Assembly (NCBI GenBank): GCA_002733645.1
Contig: NVWL01000015.1
Coordinates: forward strand, 1 to 64,000
Reading direction: 5' to 3'
Length of the DNA stretch: 64,000 bases
Origin: Oceanobacter sp.
GTDB lineage: Bacteria > Pseudomonadota > Gammaproteobacteria > Pseudomonadales > Oceanobacteraceae
The notes under the pieces were generated by a model that saw only the letters and a list, made by a program, of their open reading frames with translations, was not told where the DNA came from and ran no database searches. Positions 32,401-40,696 of the stretch are shown here, in pieces; the stretch's first letter is position 1; the number at the start of each line of letters is the position of its first letter. The translations under genes were made by a program, and so were the position numbers.

Positions 32401-34230
32401 ATGACGCAAACTAACGCAAAACTGGTTTCACTTCCGAATATTCTGACTCAATTGGCAAGGCAAGCAGGAAGTTTGCACATTAAATTGCAAGGGGTCTACG
32501 AACTAGCTACCAGTAAACCTCATAAGAACAAATCCATCGGTTTGCTGCTGGAGAAACACGCACGCAACCGACCAGAGCATGTCGCGATCCGCTACGAAGA
32601 CGTGACCTACACCTACGATCAGGTCAATCGTAAAGCCAATCAATACGCGCACTATCTTGCCTCAAAAGGCGTTGGCACCGGCGATGTCGTGGCTGTAGTT
32701 TTAGAAAACCGCCCAGAGACCATGATAGCCGTGTTAGCCATCGTCAAGCTTGGTGCTATTTCTTCCATGATCAACACCAGCCAACGTGGTGACGTTCTGC
32801 TTCACAGCTTAACCTTGGTTAAACCAAAGTTGATTATCGCTGGCGAAGAAATGCTCGACAATATGTCCACCGTCGAGAACGAATTAGACGACGAGTTAGG
32901 TAAAGCACTTCACTATCTACGTGATACAGGAGAAGTCGCCTGCCCGGATCATTACACTAATTTCCTTACTGTGATTGCTGATCAACCTGATCATAACCCA
33001 GAATCAACCAAGTCAGTGAAGATGCATCAACCGTGTTATTACATCTTCACCTCTGGCACCACAGGCTTACCTAAAGCCTCGGTCATGAGCCATTATCGCT
33101 GGTTTAAATCGTTAGCGGGCATGGGCTTGGCGTCCATGAATATGAATAAAAACGACATCCTCTATGTGAGTTTGCCGCTGTACCACAACAATGCTCTCAC
33201 CGTATCTATGGCTGCGGTACTTGGCTCAGGGTCGTGCATTGCGATTGCTCGTAAATTCTCGGTATCGCGCTTTTGGGACGAAATTCGTCATCATGAAGCA
33301 ACCGCGTTTTGCTACATTGGTGAGCTGTGTCGTTACCTCCTGAACGCCCCAGAAAAAGACACCGACAAAAATCATAATATTCGCGTGTGTGTGGGTAATG
33401 GTTTGCGCTCGGATATTTGGATGGAGTTCAAAGAGCGTTTTAACATCGAACACATCAATGAATTTTATGGAGCGTCTGAATGCAACTTGGTATTTACCAA
33501 CGCATTTAATCTCGATAAAACCGCCGGGTTTTGCCCCCTCTCTTACAATATCGTTCAATACGACATTGAAGAAGACGACGCCATACGTGGCAGCGATGGC
33601 TTTATGTTACCGGCCAAGGCTGGCAGCAGCGGCTTACTGATTACCGAAGTCACCGAAAAACAACCGTTTGAAGGTTACACAGACAAAGACGCCAGCAACA
33701 GCAAGCTCATGCGCGACGTGTTCAAAAAAGGCGACTGCTGGTTTAACACAGGCGACTTAGTGAACAACCAAGGCTGGCGTCACGTCTCCTTTGCTGACCG
33801 CTTGGGTGATACCTTCCGCTGGAAAGGTGAAAACGTCGCCACCACAGAAGTGGAATCCATTCTGATGGAACTCAAAAGCATCGAGCACGCAGTCGTGTAC
33901 GGTGTTGAAATCCCACACACAGATGGTCGCGCAGGCATGGCAACCATTACCCCATCCGTACCATTAGATCAGGTTGATTGGGCTGAGATCACTCGCCATG
34001 TGCGTGAAAAAATGCCAGCCTACGAAATCCCACTTTTCCTGCGTGTTCGTGAACAACAAGAAGTGACCGGCACATTTAAATACCGCAAGGTTGAGCTAAA
34101 AGAAGAGGCCTACCACCTCGATAAAGTGGGTGATGAACCTGTATGGGCACTCGTCGGCAAAGATGCGATTTATGAGCCTCTGACCAAAGACATCGAAGCC
34201 AAAATCGACGCCGGTGACGTGAGTCTGTAA
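32401..34230 (+). CDS. Long/very-long-chain acyl-CoA synthetase (FadD6/FATP-like)
   Basis: A 609-residue adenylating enzyme that forms acyl-CoA from long-chain fatty acids. Domain signs: ANL-superfamily start (EKHARNRPEHVAIRYEDVTYT), the P-loop-like YIFTSGTTGLPKASVMSH, FYGASECN, and the C-terminal FNTGDLVNNQGWRHVSFADRLGDTFRWKGENVATTEVES. The GDTFRWKGENV form is typical of FATP/FadD6 enzymes rather than FadD. It lies 98 nt after the acyl-CoA dehydrogenase pair on the same strand, beyond a terminator. The cluster suits growth on lipids or alkane-derived fatty acids. Confidence 0.93.
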   Translation: MTQTNAKLVSLPNILTQLARQAGSLHIKLQGVYELATSKPHKNKSIGLLLEKHARNRPEHVAIRYEDVTYTYDQVNRKANQYAHYLASKGVGTGDVVAVVLENRPETMIAVLAIVKLGAISSMINTSQRGDVLLHSLTLVKPKLIIAGEEMLDNMSTVENELDDELGKALHYLRDTGEVACPDHYTNFLTVIADQPDHNPESTKSVKMHQPCYYIFTSGTTGLPKASVMSHYRWFKSLAGMGLASMNMNKNDILYVSLPLYHNNALTVSMAAVLGSGSCIAIARKFSVSRFWDEIRHHEATAFCYIGELCRYLLNAPEKDTDKNHNIRVCVGNGLRSDIWMEFKERFNIEHINEFYGASECNLVFTNAFNLDKTAGFCPLSYNIVQYDIEEDDAIRGSDGFMLPAKAGSSGLLITEVTEKQPFEGYTDKDASNSKLMRDVFKKGDCWFNTGDLVNNQGWRHVSFADRLGDTFRWKGENVATTEVESILMELKSIEHAVVYGVEIPHTDGRAGMATITPSVPLDQVDWAEITRHVREKMPAYEIPLFLRVREQQEVTGTFKYRKVELKEEAYHLDKVGDEPVWALVGKDAIYEPLTKDIEAKIDAGDVSL

Positions 34231-34559
34231 CACCGATCGCTAGTTCTAACCAATTAGTACTAGCGTCGTTCGCATTACTTCATGAACTCAGGCCGCAAAC
34301 TAGCCAACCTCTAGGCAAATTGATTGCTTAGTCAATCAGGCAAGAGAGCCACTCTCTTGTTTGATTGTTCCAAATATCACACAGATTACCGCCAACCATT
34401 GAAAAACTCTCTACGAACACCGCCTTCTAGGGCGAATCACACACACTAAACACCCTTCCCCTCTGTGAACCGCCTGCCCTTGTGATAGAATTCGCCGCTT
34501 TCCCGGAAACTGGCTTAGCGCAAGATCCGGCATCAGACTCCCGAATGAAGGACACTGAC
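34231..34559 (+). other. Intergenic region, one terminator-like hairpin
   Basis: No gene seen in this 329-nt stretch. It holds the hairpin at 34341-34362 and, near its right end, the purE leader with ATGAAGGAC providing the ribosome site. Confidence 0.5.
34341..34362 (+). terminator. Probable terminator of the acyl-CoA synthetase
   Basis: CAAGAGAG / CTCTCTTG stem followed by TTTG. The T-run is short and the hairpin is 110 nt past the stop codon, so it is only a moderate call. Confidence 0.6.
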
Positions 34560-35054
34560 ATGACCGCACCTGTCGGAATTATCATGGGCTCCAAAAGCGA
34601 CTGGCCAACCATGAAACACGCCGCTGACATGCTCGACCAGCTTGGTGTTGAGTACGAAGTAAAAGTTGTTTCCGCTCACCGTACACCAGACTTGTTGTTT
34701 GACTACGCCAAAACCGCACAAGCCCGTGGTCTTAAAGTGATCATTGCCGGAGCTGGCGGTGCTGCACACTTGCCGGGTATGGCGGCGTCACAAACGTCTT
34801 TGCCTGTATTGGGCGTGCCGGTAAAATCACGCGCACTGAATGGCATTGACTCACTGCTATCTATTGCTCAAATGCCAGGTGGCGTTGCTGTAGGCACATT
34901 GGCCATTGGCGATGCCGGAGCCAAAAATGCAGGACTGCTAGCTGCACAAATTTTGGCAACCAGCGACGACGCTCTGCTGAAACGCGTGGATGAATTCCGC
35001 GAGACGCAGAAGAACACCATCTTGTCGCAACCCGATCCACGAATTGAAGACTAA
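34560..35054 (+). CDS. purE: N5-carboxyaminoimidazole ribonucleotide mutase
   Basis: PurE converts N5-CAIR to CAIR in purine biosynthesis. The ATG at 34560 (164 aa) is preceded by AAGGA and begins the conserved [17 protein letters not shown]. Other class I signatures are [29 protein letters not shown] and [22 protein letters not shown]. purK follows after 51 nt, the standard purEK pair. Confidence 0.97.
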   Translation: MTAPVGIIMGSKSDWPTMKHAADMLDQLGVEYEVKVVSAHRTPDLLFDYAKTAQARGLKVIIAGAGGAAHLPGMAASQTSLPVLGVPVKSRALNGIDSLLSIAQMPGGVAVGTLAIGDAGAKNAGLLAAQILATSDDALLKRVDEFRETQKNTILSQPDPRIED

Positions 35055-35105
35055 CACTCAGCACGATAAACACCGCTAAGTGAAGACGATGACCGCACAG
35101 GTAAA

Positions 35106-36188
35106 ATGATGAAAGTAGGTATTTTAGGTAACGGCCAGTTAGGACAAATGCTCGAAAGCAGCATCACCGACCTAACCGACATTGAGATTTCGCTGTACGA
35201 CTTACGTGCCCATGACGACGCCGAGCTGGCACAGTTTATAGCTTCAGTGGATGTGGTTTCTTACGAAACAGAAAACATCCCTGCGCACATTGTCGAATTA
35301 CTCGAACCCCATGCCGACAAACTGCGCCCTGGCCTTAATGCCTTAAAAACCTTTCAGAATCGCCTACTCGAAAAAAACGCACTGCGTGCTGCGGGTATTG
35401 ATACCGCTGACTTCTGTGCCGTGAACTCACTCGATGACGTCCACGCCGCCGTGAAAACACTTGGCTTGCCCATCGTCATGAAAACCACCACCGAAGGCTA
35501 CGACGGCAAAGGGCAATTCGTCATGCGCTCGCCAAACGACGCCGAAGCCTGCTGGAACACCATTGGCAATCGCGAACTCATCGCCGAAGCCTTTGTGCCC
35601 TTCTTGCGTGAAACCTCAGTGATTGCCAGCCGAGATGCCCAAGGCAACATCGTGGTATTCCCAATGACCGAAAACGTACACCACGAAGGTATTTTGCGTT
35701 ACAGCCTCTACCCTGCACCGGGTTTATCCAGCGCCAAAGCCGAACAAGCAGAACGCTACATTCGCCAGTTGGCGGACAGCCTTGATTACGTTGGCACCAT
35801 CACGCTTGAGCTGTTTGAAACAGAAAACGGCCTAGTCGCCAACGAAGTCGCCCCGCGAGTGCATAACTCAGGCCACTGGTCGATTGAAGGCACAAGCGCG
35901 AGCCAGTTTCGCAACCACATGCTCGCCATTACAGGCCGCGAACTGGGTTCAACTGAATCCAAATACGCCTCGGTTGCCATGCTCAATGTCATCAGTGATG
36001 AAACACCCGCTGAAGTGGCAGAAACCATCGCCAACGCACATCGCCACTCATACGGTAAAGAAGCACGCCCAGCGCGTAAGCTCGGCCACGTGACTGTAGT
36101 AGCCGACACCGATGCAGAACGCGACGCGACCATAACCAAACTGACTGACCTCATGCCAACAGGCATCTGGCCGCCAGCCGCTCATTAA
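35106..36188 (+). CDS. purK: N5-carboxyaminoimidazole ribonucleotide synthetase
   Basis: PurK carboxylates AIR with ATP and bicarbonate, feeding PurE. The 360 residues form an ATP-grasp enzyme: VGILGNGQLGQML at the N-terminus, an ATP-grasp core with MKTTTEGYDGKGQF and EAFVPFLRETSVIASRD, then GTITLELFETENG and the ANEVAPRVHNSGHWSIEG motif. The start may be the first or second of two adjacent ATGs. It is cotranscribed with purE and probably with the yaiL-like gene downstream. Confidence 0.97.
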   Translation: MMKVGILGNGQLGQMLESSITDLTDIEISLYDLRAHDDAELAQFIASVDVVSYETENIPAHIVELLEPHADKLRPGLNALKTFQNRLLEKNALRAAGIDTADFCAVNSLDDVHAAVKTLGLPIVMKTTTEGYDGKGQFVMRSPNDAEACWNTIGNRELIAEAFVPFLRETSVIASRDAQGNIVVFPMTENVHHEGILRYSLYPAPGLSSAKAEQAERYIRQLADSLDYVGTITLELFETENGLVANEVAPRVHNSGHWSIEGTSASQFRNHMLAITGRELGSTESKYASVAMLNVISDETPAEVAETIANAHRHSYGKEARPARKLGHVTVVADTDAERDATITKLTDLMPTGIWPPAAH

Positions 36189-36211
36189 TAACCCAGATTA
36201 AAGGAATAGAC

Positions 36212-36754
36212 ATGGCAAAATCACTCCAAGATCAGTTATTAGCGATGGGCCTAGCCGATAAAAACAAGGCCAAGAAAAACAACAAAGAGATGAAGAAACA
36301 AGAGCATCTCAAGCGCACCGGACAAGAAAACGACACCGATGCAAAACGCGAAAAAGCCGAAGCCGCACGCAAAGAAAAAGCCGCAAAAGACCGTGAGCTA
36401 AACAAACAACGCGACGCCGAAGCACACAAAAAAGCCATCGCCGCACAAATTCAGCAACTGGTAGACACCAACTTGATCGAAGCCCAATACGGCGACATCA
36501 AATACCAGTTTGTTGATGGCAAAAAAGTGAAATCTCAATACGTTGATCAAGCAGTGTGGGATCGCCTATCGCGTGGCCAACTCGCCATCATTGCGCATCG
36601 TGGCAGCTACGCCGTAGTACCAGTGCCTGTGGTCGATAAAATTCGTGAACGCAACGACAACCACTTTATTGTGATCGCAGACCAAACTGGTGCAGAAATG
36701 GACGACGACGACCCGTATGCGGCGTATCAGATTCCTGATGATTTGATGTGGTAG
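36212..36754 (+). CDS. DUF2058 protein (YaiL-like)
   Basis: A 180-residue nucleoprotein-like protein. Residues 1-85 are an extremely charged helix rich in Lys, Glu and Ala (SLQDQLLAMGLADKNKAKK starts the family). Residues 86-180 are the globular part (TNLIEAQYGDIKYQFVDGKKV, RLSRGQLAIIAHRGSYAVVP, DDPYAAYQIPDDLMW). The function is not established; E. coli YaiL behaves as a soluble nucleic-acid-linked protein. It lies 23 nt after purK. Downstream the conserved chromosome is interrupted by an accessory island. Confidence 0.93.
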   Translation: MAKSLQDQLLAMGLADKNKAKKNNKEMKKQEHLKRTGQENDTDAKREKAEAARKEKAAKDRELNKQRDAEAHKKAIAAQIQQLVDTNLIEAQYGDIKYQFVDGKKVKSQYVDQAVWDRLSRGQLAIIAHRGSYAVVPVPVVDKIRERNDNHFIVIADQTGAEMDDDDPYAAYQIPDDLMW

Positions 36755-36896
36755 GTTCCGGCTTAATACTACCTACCTATACCTACATATAGCCTAATCA
36801 ATTAATACAACGCGCGGTAACAGTTCCGTGCGTTGCTAAACCCCCTTAATCCGTTGGTTAGTTCGATTTTTATTCAAATCGCACGATTTAATTAAA

Positions 36897-36935
36897 TTGA
36901 ACATTTGGTGCGATGTACTATAATCTAACTGTACA
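36897..36935 (+). promoter_or_regulatory. Promoter and operator of the Phd/RelE-type locus
   Basis: TTGA at 36897 and a perfect TATAAT (36919-36924) with a spacer near 16 nt form a sigma-70 promoter. TGTACT (36914-36919) and TGTACA (36930-36935) overlap the -10; TGTACA is the core of known YefM operators. This fits autoregulation by the antitoxin. Confidence 0.65.
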
Positions 36936-36954
36936 CTCAGTCGAGAACTTGCCT

Positions 36955-37197
36955 ATGCACACACTAACAGCGAATGACGCCAAACGAAATTTTGGAGAGT
37001 TACTTCTAAACGCTCAACGTGAGCCCGTGAAAATAAGCAAAAATAGCAAAGATGCCGTGGTTGTTATGTCTATCAGAGACTTTGAAGAACTTGAAGCAAT
37101 GAAAATCGAATACCTCAAACACTGCTTCAATTCTGCTAAAGAAGATCTAAACAAGGGCACAGCAGTTGATGGTGCAAGTTTCTTGAACTCACTGTAA
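36955..37197 (+). CDS. Phd/YefM-family antitoxin
   Basis: An 80-residue antitoxin. The ATG at 36955 starts MHTLTANDAKRNFGELLLNA, the conserved Phd/YefM DNA-binding fold, followed by EPVKISKNSKDAVVVMSIRDFEEL. The C-terminal helix (CFNSAKEDLNKG) should wrap the toxin. A longer reading from 36913 would run through its own promoter. The toxin gene begins 7 nt later. Confidence 0.93.
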   Translation: MHTLTANDAKRNFGELLLNAQREPVKISKNSKDAVVVMSIRDFEELEAMKIEYLKHCFNSAKEDLNKGTAVDGASFLNSL

Positions 37198-37204
37198 TGA
37201 CCTC

Positions 37205-37504
37205 ATGCCAAAGAGCACATATAAGCTAAGTAACCTAGCCCAGTCTCACTTACGAAAAATAAAAGACTACACCGTAAAAAATCATTCTGAATTACAGTGG
37301 CGCAACTACAAAGAAACACTACTTTCAGGGTTTCAGATGTTAGCTGATAACCCCGATTTAGGTAGAAGTTGCAATGAGATATACCCGGACGGCATTTACT
37401 GCCCTATTGGCAAACATACCGCTTACTTTACCAAAGAAGGCGACTTCATATTGATTGTTGCTGTTTTAGGTCAAGCACAGCTTCCACAAAATCATCTAAA
37501 GTAA
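37205..37504 (+). CDS. RelE/ParE-family toxin
   Basis: A 99-residue basic protein of the RelE/ParE fold: YKLSNLAQSHLRKIKDYTVKNH at the N-terminus, a central LADNPDLGRSCNEIYPDGIY, and a C-terminal FILIVAVLGQAQLP strand. ParE members poison gyrase while RelE members cut mRNA; the usual RelE C-terminal catalytic residues are not evident and the TVKNHSELQW segment is ParE-like. It forms a two-gene operon with the antitoxin. Confidence 0.9.
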   Translation: MPKSTYKLSNLAQSHLRKIKDYTVKNHSELQWRNYKETLLSGFQMLADNPDLGRSCNEIYPDGIYCPIGKHTAYFTKEGDFILIVAVLGQAQLPQNHLK

Positions 37505-37633
37505 TTCGAAGTTCACTCTAATGGCCAGTATCAAACTAACACGAGTTCCATATGTGATGGCCTATCAGCTTTTCCTCGACTGACTGTCTATTGTTATACC
37601 AATGCGAAAAAGACGAAGTAATTTTCTTATCTA

Positions 37634-37649
37634 GACTGTCTTGTTTATT
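37634..37649 (+). repeat. GACTGTCTTGTTTATT repeat, copy 1
   Basis: Sixteen-base repeat found again at 38320-38335 and 40355-40370, and in shorter form at 38347 and 40530. Its first seven bases are the complement of the GACAGTC opening the 47-nt units upstream of the transposase at 39168. Confidence 0.7.
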
Positions 37650-37659
37650 TGTCTTCACT

Positions 37660-37689
37660 CAGCCGTCGGTGCGTAGCGCCGGTCGGCTG
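37660..37689. repeat. REP-like hairpin
   Basis: CAGCCG (37660-37665) / CGGCTG (37684-37689) with a GC-rich imperfect inner stem. TTATACCA lies on both sides (about 37594 and 37699). It looks like a REP or small hairpin element and sits 18 nt from GACTGTCTTGTTTATT. Confidence 0.6.
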
Positions 37690-37699
37690 GAGCTACTGG

Positions 37700-38287
37700 T
37701 TATACCAAATACACAACAGTCGAATATCCCACTAATAGGTAAGGCAGGAAAAAATCCGTAAGAATTCGTCCTCTGAACGAGAAGCCTATCAGTGCAGGGA
37801 TACGCTGTCGTTCGATCGGCCCTTTGGGGATTTTTAAGGAAAGCTTCTCGTTTTCAAAGTTACCGCCAGCCTTCGGCATTTCAACTTCTACCTGAAAATA
37901 GTTGGAATCGTGACTTTCCAACCCACCATATGAATAGCTGCCAGACAATGATCTTTGACCATCGGGCAACTCTTTAAAAATTTGTTGCAGAGTTGAACTA
38001 TCTAGCTTGTTGGTCAGTGACTGTCGGTACTGATTTCTCAGCTCTGAGTAGGCACCATCTGCGTTGAAATACTGGTAAAAACGCCAGAGAAAGTACGCTT
38101 GGACCAGGAATAAAAACTGCAATATAAAGTCGGGATTTCCAATTGATGCGGATGCACCAAATATTTTTACGTCCGAACCAAAAGAGACGTTGCCATGCTC
38201 CATAAAAATAAGGATCATCGTAACTAATAAAAGGTTCCTGCGCTGTCGCAAAGTTCCATCGGCCAGATCAAGTTTTTTGTTGCTCAA
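37700..38287 (-). CDS. Membrane protein of unknown function
   Basis: A 195-residue protein with no recognised family. It has predicted transmembrane helices near residues 17-33 (LLLVTMILIFMEHG), 50-70 (DFILQFLFLVQAYFLWRFY) and 175-195 (TDFFLPYLLVGYSTVVYLV). The middle 100 residues are a soluble domain. It is an orphan in the accessory island, flanked by repeats at both ends. Confidence 0.65.
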   Translation of the reverse strand: MSNKKLDLADGTLRQRRNLLLVTMILIFMEHGNVSFGSDVKIFGASASIGNPDFILQFLFLVQAYFLWRFYQYFNADGAYSELRNQYRQSLTNKLDSSTLQQIFKELPDGQRSLSGSYSYGGLESHDSNYFQVEVEMPKAGGNFENEKLSLKIPKGPIERQRIPALIGFSFRGRILTDFFLPYLLVGYSTVVYLV

Positions 38288-38319
38288 TTACGGAATCCTA
38301 TTTTGGTGTTTATTAATGT

Positions 38320-38360
38320 GACTGTCTTGTTTATTACGCTTCAAATGACTGTCTTTATTT
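38320..38360 (+). repeat. GACTGTC repeat, copies 2 and 3
   Basis: GACTGTCTTGTTTATT (38320-38335) followed 11 nt later by GACTGTCTTTATTT (38347-38360). They lie just upstream of the 37700-38287 gene start on its 5' side. Confidence 0.7.
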
Positions 38361-38488
38361 GCCTAGTTATCAATATAATCATGTTTGTTAGCTGCCCACC
38401 AATCACTGAGAATTCGTTGTTTACGGTCAGTTCCCCAAGTAGCACCAGCAAACAAAATCGATACTCTCTCAGTAAATTTTTTCAAGAT

Positions 38489-38866
38489 TTATTTTGGGTC
38501 ATTAAAATCAATGGTTTCAGGGTTAGTAGTACTTTCACTACTAATAAGGAACTGCTTTAAAGGTTCATATGTTTCCATAGGAACAGAGTACGAGAGGTTG
38601 TGGGACAGTTTATTTCGAATTTGATTTAAACGTCTAATGCCAGGCATACAATGATACTTGTCTGAAACTTTAAAGTGATTTAATAATTTTATTTTATCAT
38701 TAAATCCTAATCTTGCTGATTCCCAGTCAGGAACTGAAGACAAAGAAGATAGTAGCTCATCCATATGTTTTTCAATAATCAAATGGCAAGCCAGCACAAA
38801 GCCAATAAATTCGTAATCGAAATCGTCAATATTCTGAATTTTCACTCTCATTAAAGATTCATCCAA
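38489..38866 (-). CDS. HEPN-like small protein
   Basis: A 125-residue helical protein (start may be the ATG at residue 6). It contains QIRNKLSHNLSYSVP, where RNKLSH fits the R-x4-H motif of HEPN ribonucleases, preceded by a long helix pair (FIGFVLACHLIIEKHMDELL). HEPN domains act as RNA-cutting toxins or as helpers in defence systems. No nucleotidyltransferase (MNT) partner or other defence gene is adjacent, so it is an orphan. The resemblance is motif-level only. Confidence 0.6.
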   Translation of the reverse strand: MDESLMRVKIQNIDDFDYEFIGFVLACHLIIEKHMDELLSSLSSVPDWESARLGFNDKIKLLNHFKVSDKYHCMPGIRRLNQIRNKLSHNLSYSVPMETYEPLKQFLISSESTTNPETIDFNDPK

Positions 38867-38949
38867 ATCAAAGCGCGAAGCGCTATAAGCCAGCTAGAGT
38901 GTCTTGGAAGCATATCCTTTAACCTAGCGAAACATAAGGGCAGAAACTG
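38867..38949. other. Short gene-free stretch
   Basis: I see nothing in it apart from an AT-rich leader for the HEPN-like gene. It belongs to the 301-nt gene-free span up to 39167, the rest of which is filled by the 47-nt repeats. Confidence 0.4.
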
Positions 38950-39127
38950 GGGCAGTCACTCTAAGAAGAATGCCTGTTTTTTTCAAAAGGTCAATTCTCG
39001 AAAAACCCCGGACAGTCACACTAAGAAGAATGCCTGATTTTTTCACAAGGTCAATTGTGATAGCCTAAAATGAAGCCCCCGGACAGTCATTCTAAGAATA
39101 ATGCCTGATTTTCCAGTGAGGTCAATT
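38950..39127 (+). repeat. Three 47-nt repeats upstream of the transposase
   Basis: Units 38950-38996, 39010-39056 and 39081-39127 each run from GG(A/G)CAGTCA through CTAAGAAGAATGCCTG to AGGTCAATT. They are separated by 13 and 24 nt of unrelated sequence. Unequal spacers and the adjacent tyrosine transposase argue for REP-type substrate repeats and against CRISPR. Confidence 0.85.
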
Positions 39128-39167
39128 CCTGTACGGTAATACCAATAAACAAATATGGGAGGCCATC

Positions 39168-40175
39168 ATGCCCAAACCAAGGAAGGAAATAATCTCGCTT
39201 GAAGCGACGCCCTACTACCACTGCGTATCACGCTGTGTTCGCAAAGCGTTTCTATGTGGTACAGATTCAAGTGGTCGTAGCTTTGAGCATCGTAGAGGCT
39301 GGATCGAGCATCTACTCATTGAGCAGGCCAAAGTCTTTTGTATTGATATTGCTGCCTATGCGGTGATGTCTAATCACTTCCACATCGTACTCCACGTAAA
39401 CCAATCTAAGGCCCGCAATCTAACGGATTTAGAAGTCGTACAACGTTGGCATCAGCTTTATAAAGGTAATCTGATCACACAGAAATTTGAGCGCGGTGAC
39501 GAGCTATCAGAAGCTCAACTAGCCTTACTCGAAGACATGGTTAAAGAATTACGCGAAAGACTCATGAGTATTAGCTGGTACATGCGTAGGCTCAATGAGA
39601 CTGTCGCCAGACTGGCTAATGACGAAGACAACTGCACCGGCCACTTCTGGGAGGGAAGATTCAAATCTCAGGCTTTACTCGATGAAAAAGCGTTAGCTGC
39701 TTGCATGGCATATGTGGATCTCAACCCTGTTCGCGCAGCTATGGCAAAAACGCCCGAAGACTCTGCTCATACCTCAATACAAAAACGAGCAAAAAAAGCC
39801 AAAGCAACCTACTCGCCCAACCATCCACAGCAGCAAGTGCCCGAGCTACTCAACTTCGCCGGAAATCCAAAACAAGATATGCCAGATGGCATCCCCATGC
39901 GATTAACTGACTACTTAGACTTGGTTGACTGGACTGGAAGGCAAATCAGAGAAAACAAACGCGGAGCAATTTCAGAAAGCGAACCAGCAATAATGGATCG
40001 CCTAGGCATTGATGCAGAGCACTGGCTCTACATCACACAGAACTTTGAATCAGAGTTCAAAGGTATCGTCGGAGCCGTCGATGAAGTTAAATCTAAAATA
40101 TCCCTCTTCTGGGATGACCAACGAGAACGAAGGCGAACAGCAGGGATTCAGGCCTGTAAGCTAAGGCTTTCTTAG
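39168..40175 (+). CDS. REP-associated tyrosine transposase (RAYT, Y1 family)
   Basis: A 335-residue single-copy relative of IS200/IS605 transposases. The HUH motif is SNHFHIVLHV (His70 and His72). The helix with the likely catalytic Tyr is SISWYMRRLNETVARLAN, and GHFWEGRFKSQ is the conserved RAYT segment. A C-terminal extension of about 110 residues is Lys-rich. RAYTs move or maintain REP-like palindromes rather than themselves. Here it is surrounded by GACAGTC/GACTGTC repeats on both sides, consistent with that role. Confidence 0.93.
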   Translation: MPKPRKEIISLEATPYYHCVSRCVRKAFLCGTDSSGRSFEHRRGWIEHLLIEQAKVFCIDIAAYAVMSNHFHIVLHVNQSKARNLTDLEVVQRWHQLYKGNLITQKFERGDELSEAQLALLEDMVKELRERLMSISWYMRRLNETVARLANDEDNCTGHFWEGRFKSQALLDEKALAACMAYVDLNPVRAAMAKTPEDSAHTSIQKRAKKAKATYSPNHPQQQVPELLNFAGNPKQDMPDGIPMRLTDYLDLVDWTGRQIRENKRGAISESEPAIMDRLGIDAEHWLYITQNFESEFKGIVGAVDEVKSKISLFWDDQRERRRTAGIQACKLRLS

Positions 40176-40207
40176 CTAAAAAAAATCAAACTAAACAACA
40201 ACCAGAA

Positions 40208-40545
40208 ATATCAGAAGCCTCTGAGATACCACCTCGTCTAAAACAGTCAATTCGTACGAAAATCGACACCTTCTCTCATTTAAAGCTTATCCCTCTATCT
40301 AAAAAAATAGCGGTGAAATTCAACGCGGAATTCCGACAGATTTCCTCATACGCTGACTGTCTTGTTTATTACTCACGACCCATATCAGAAACCTCTGAGA
40401 TTAAGTCACATCTAAAAACGGCAATTTTTTTACGAAGTTCAGCTTTTCAAGCTCTTAGCTCTCAAAATCTCACTAAAAAAATCAGCGGTAAAATTTAATG
40501 CGAAATTTCGACAGATTTTTTCATACGTTGACTGTCTTTTGTTTT
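40208..40545 (+). repeat. Tandem duplication of a 174-nt unit
   Basis: Unit A starts at 40208 (ATATCAGAAGCCTCTGAGAT) and unit B at 40382 (ATATCAGAAACCTCTGAGAT). Both contain AGCGGT(A/G)AAATT...GACAGATTT and end with GACTGTCTT (40355 and 40530). They fill most of the 517-nt gene-free space between the transposase and the permeases. The end of unit B abuts the truncated ATPase gene. Confidence 0.8.
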
Positions 40546-40546
40546 G

Positions 40547-40696
40547 CTGGAAGAACTGAATCAGCAAGGTACTACCCTGATTGTCGTGACGCATGATCAA
40601 GCCATAGGCAACCGCGCTCACCGACGTTTACGTATGGTCGACGGTAAAATCGTCAGTGACGATACAAACCCAGCCGCTATAAGTAGTTCAACATGA
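40547..40696 (+). pseudogene. C-terminal remnant of an ABC-transporter ATPase
   Basis: The last 49 codons of a MacB/LolD-type ATP-binding subunit: [20 protein letters not shown] holds the H-switch (THD), followed by [15 protein letters not shown]. Everything upstream (Walker A, signature and Walker B motifs) is gone, and an in-frame TGA at 40529-40531 closes the frame, with no start codon. Its TGA overlaps the permease ATG (ATGA), so the gene was once part of an ordinary operon. The break coincides with the end of the transposase-linked repeats. Confidence 0.85.

Noticed and set aside
38950-39127. Short CRISPR array
   Set aside because: Only three units, spacers of 13 and 24 nt, units of 47 nt, no cas genes, and a RAYT transposase directly downstream.
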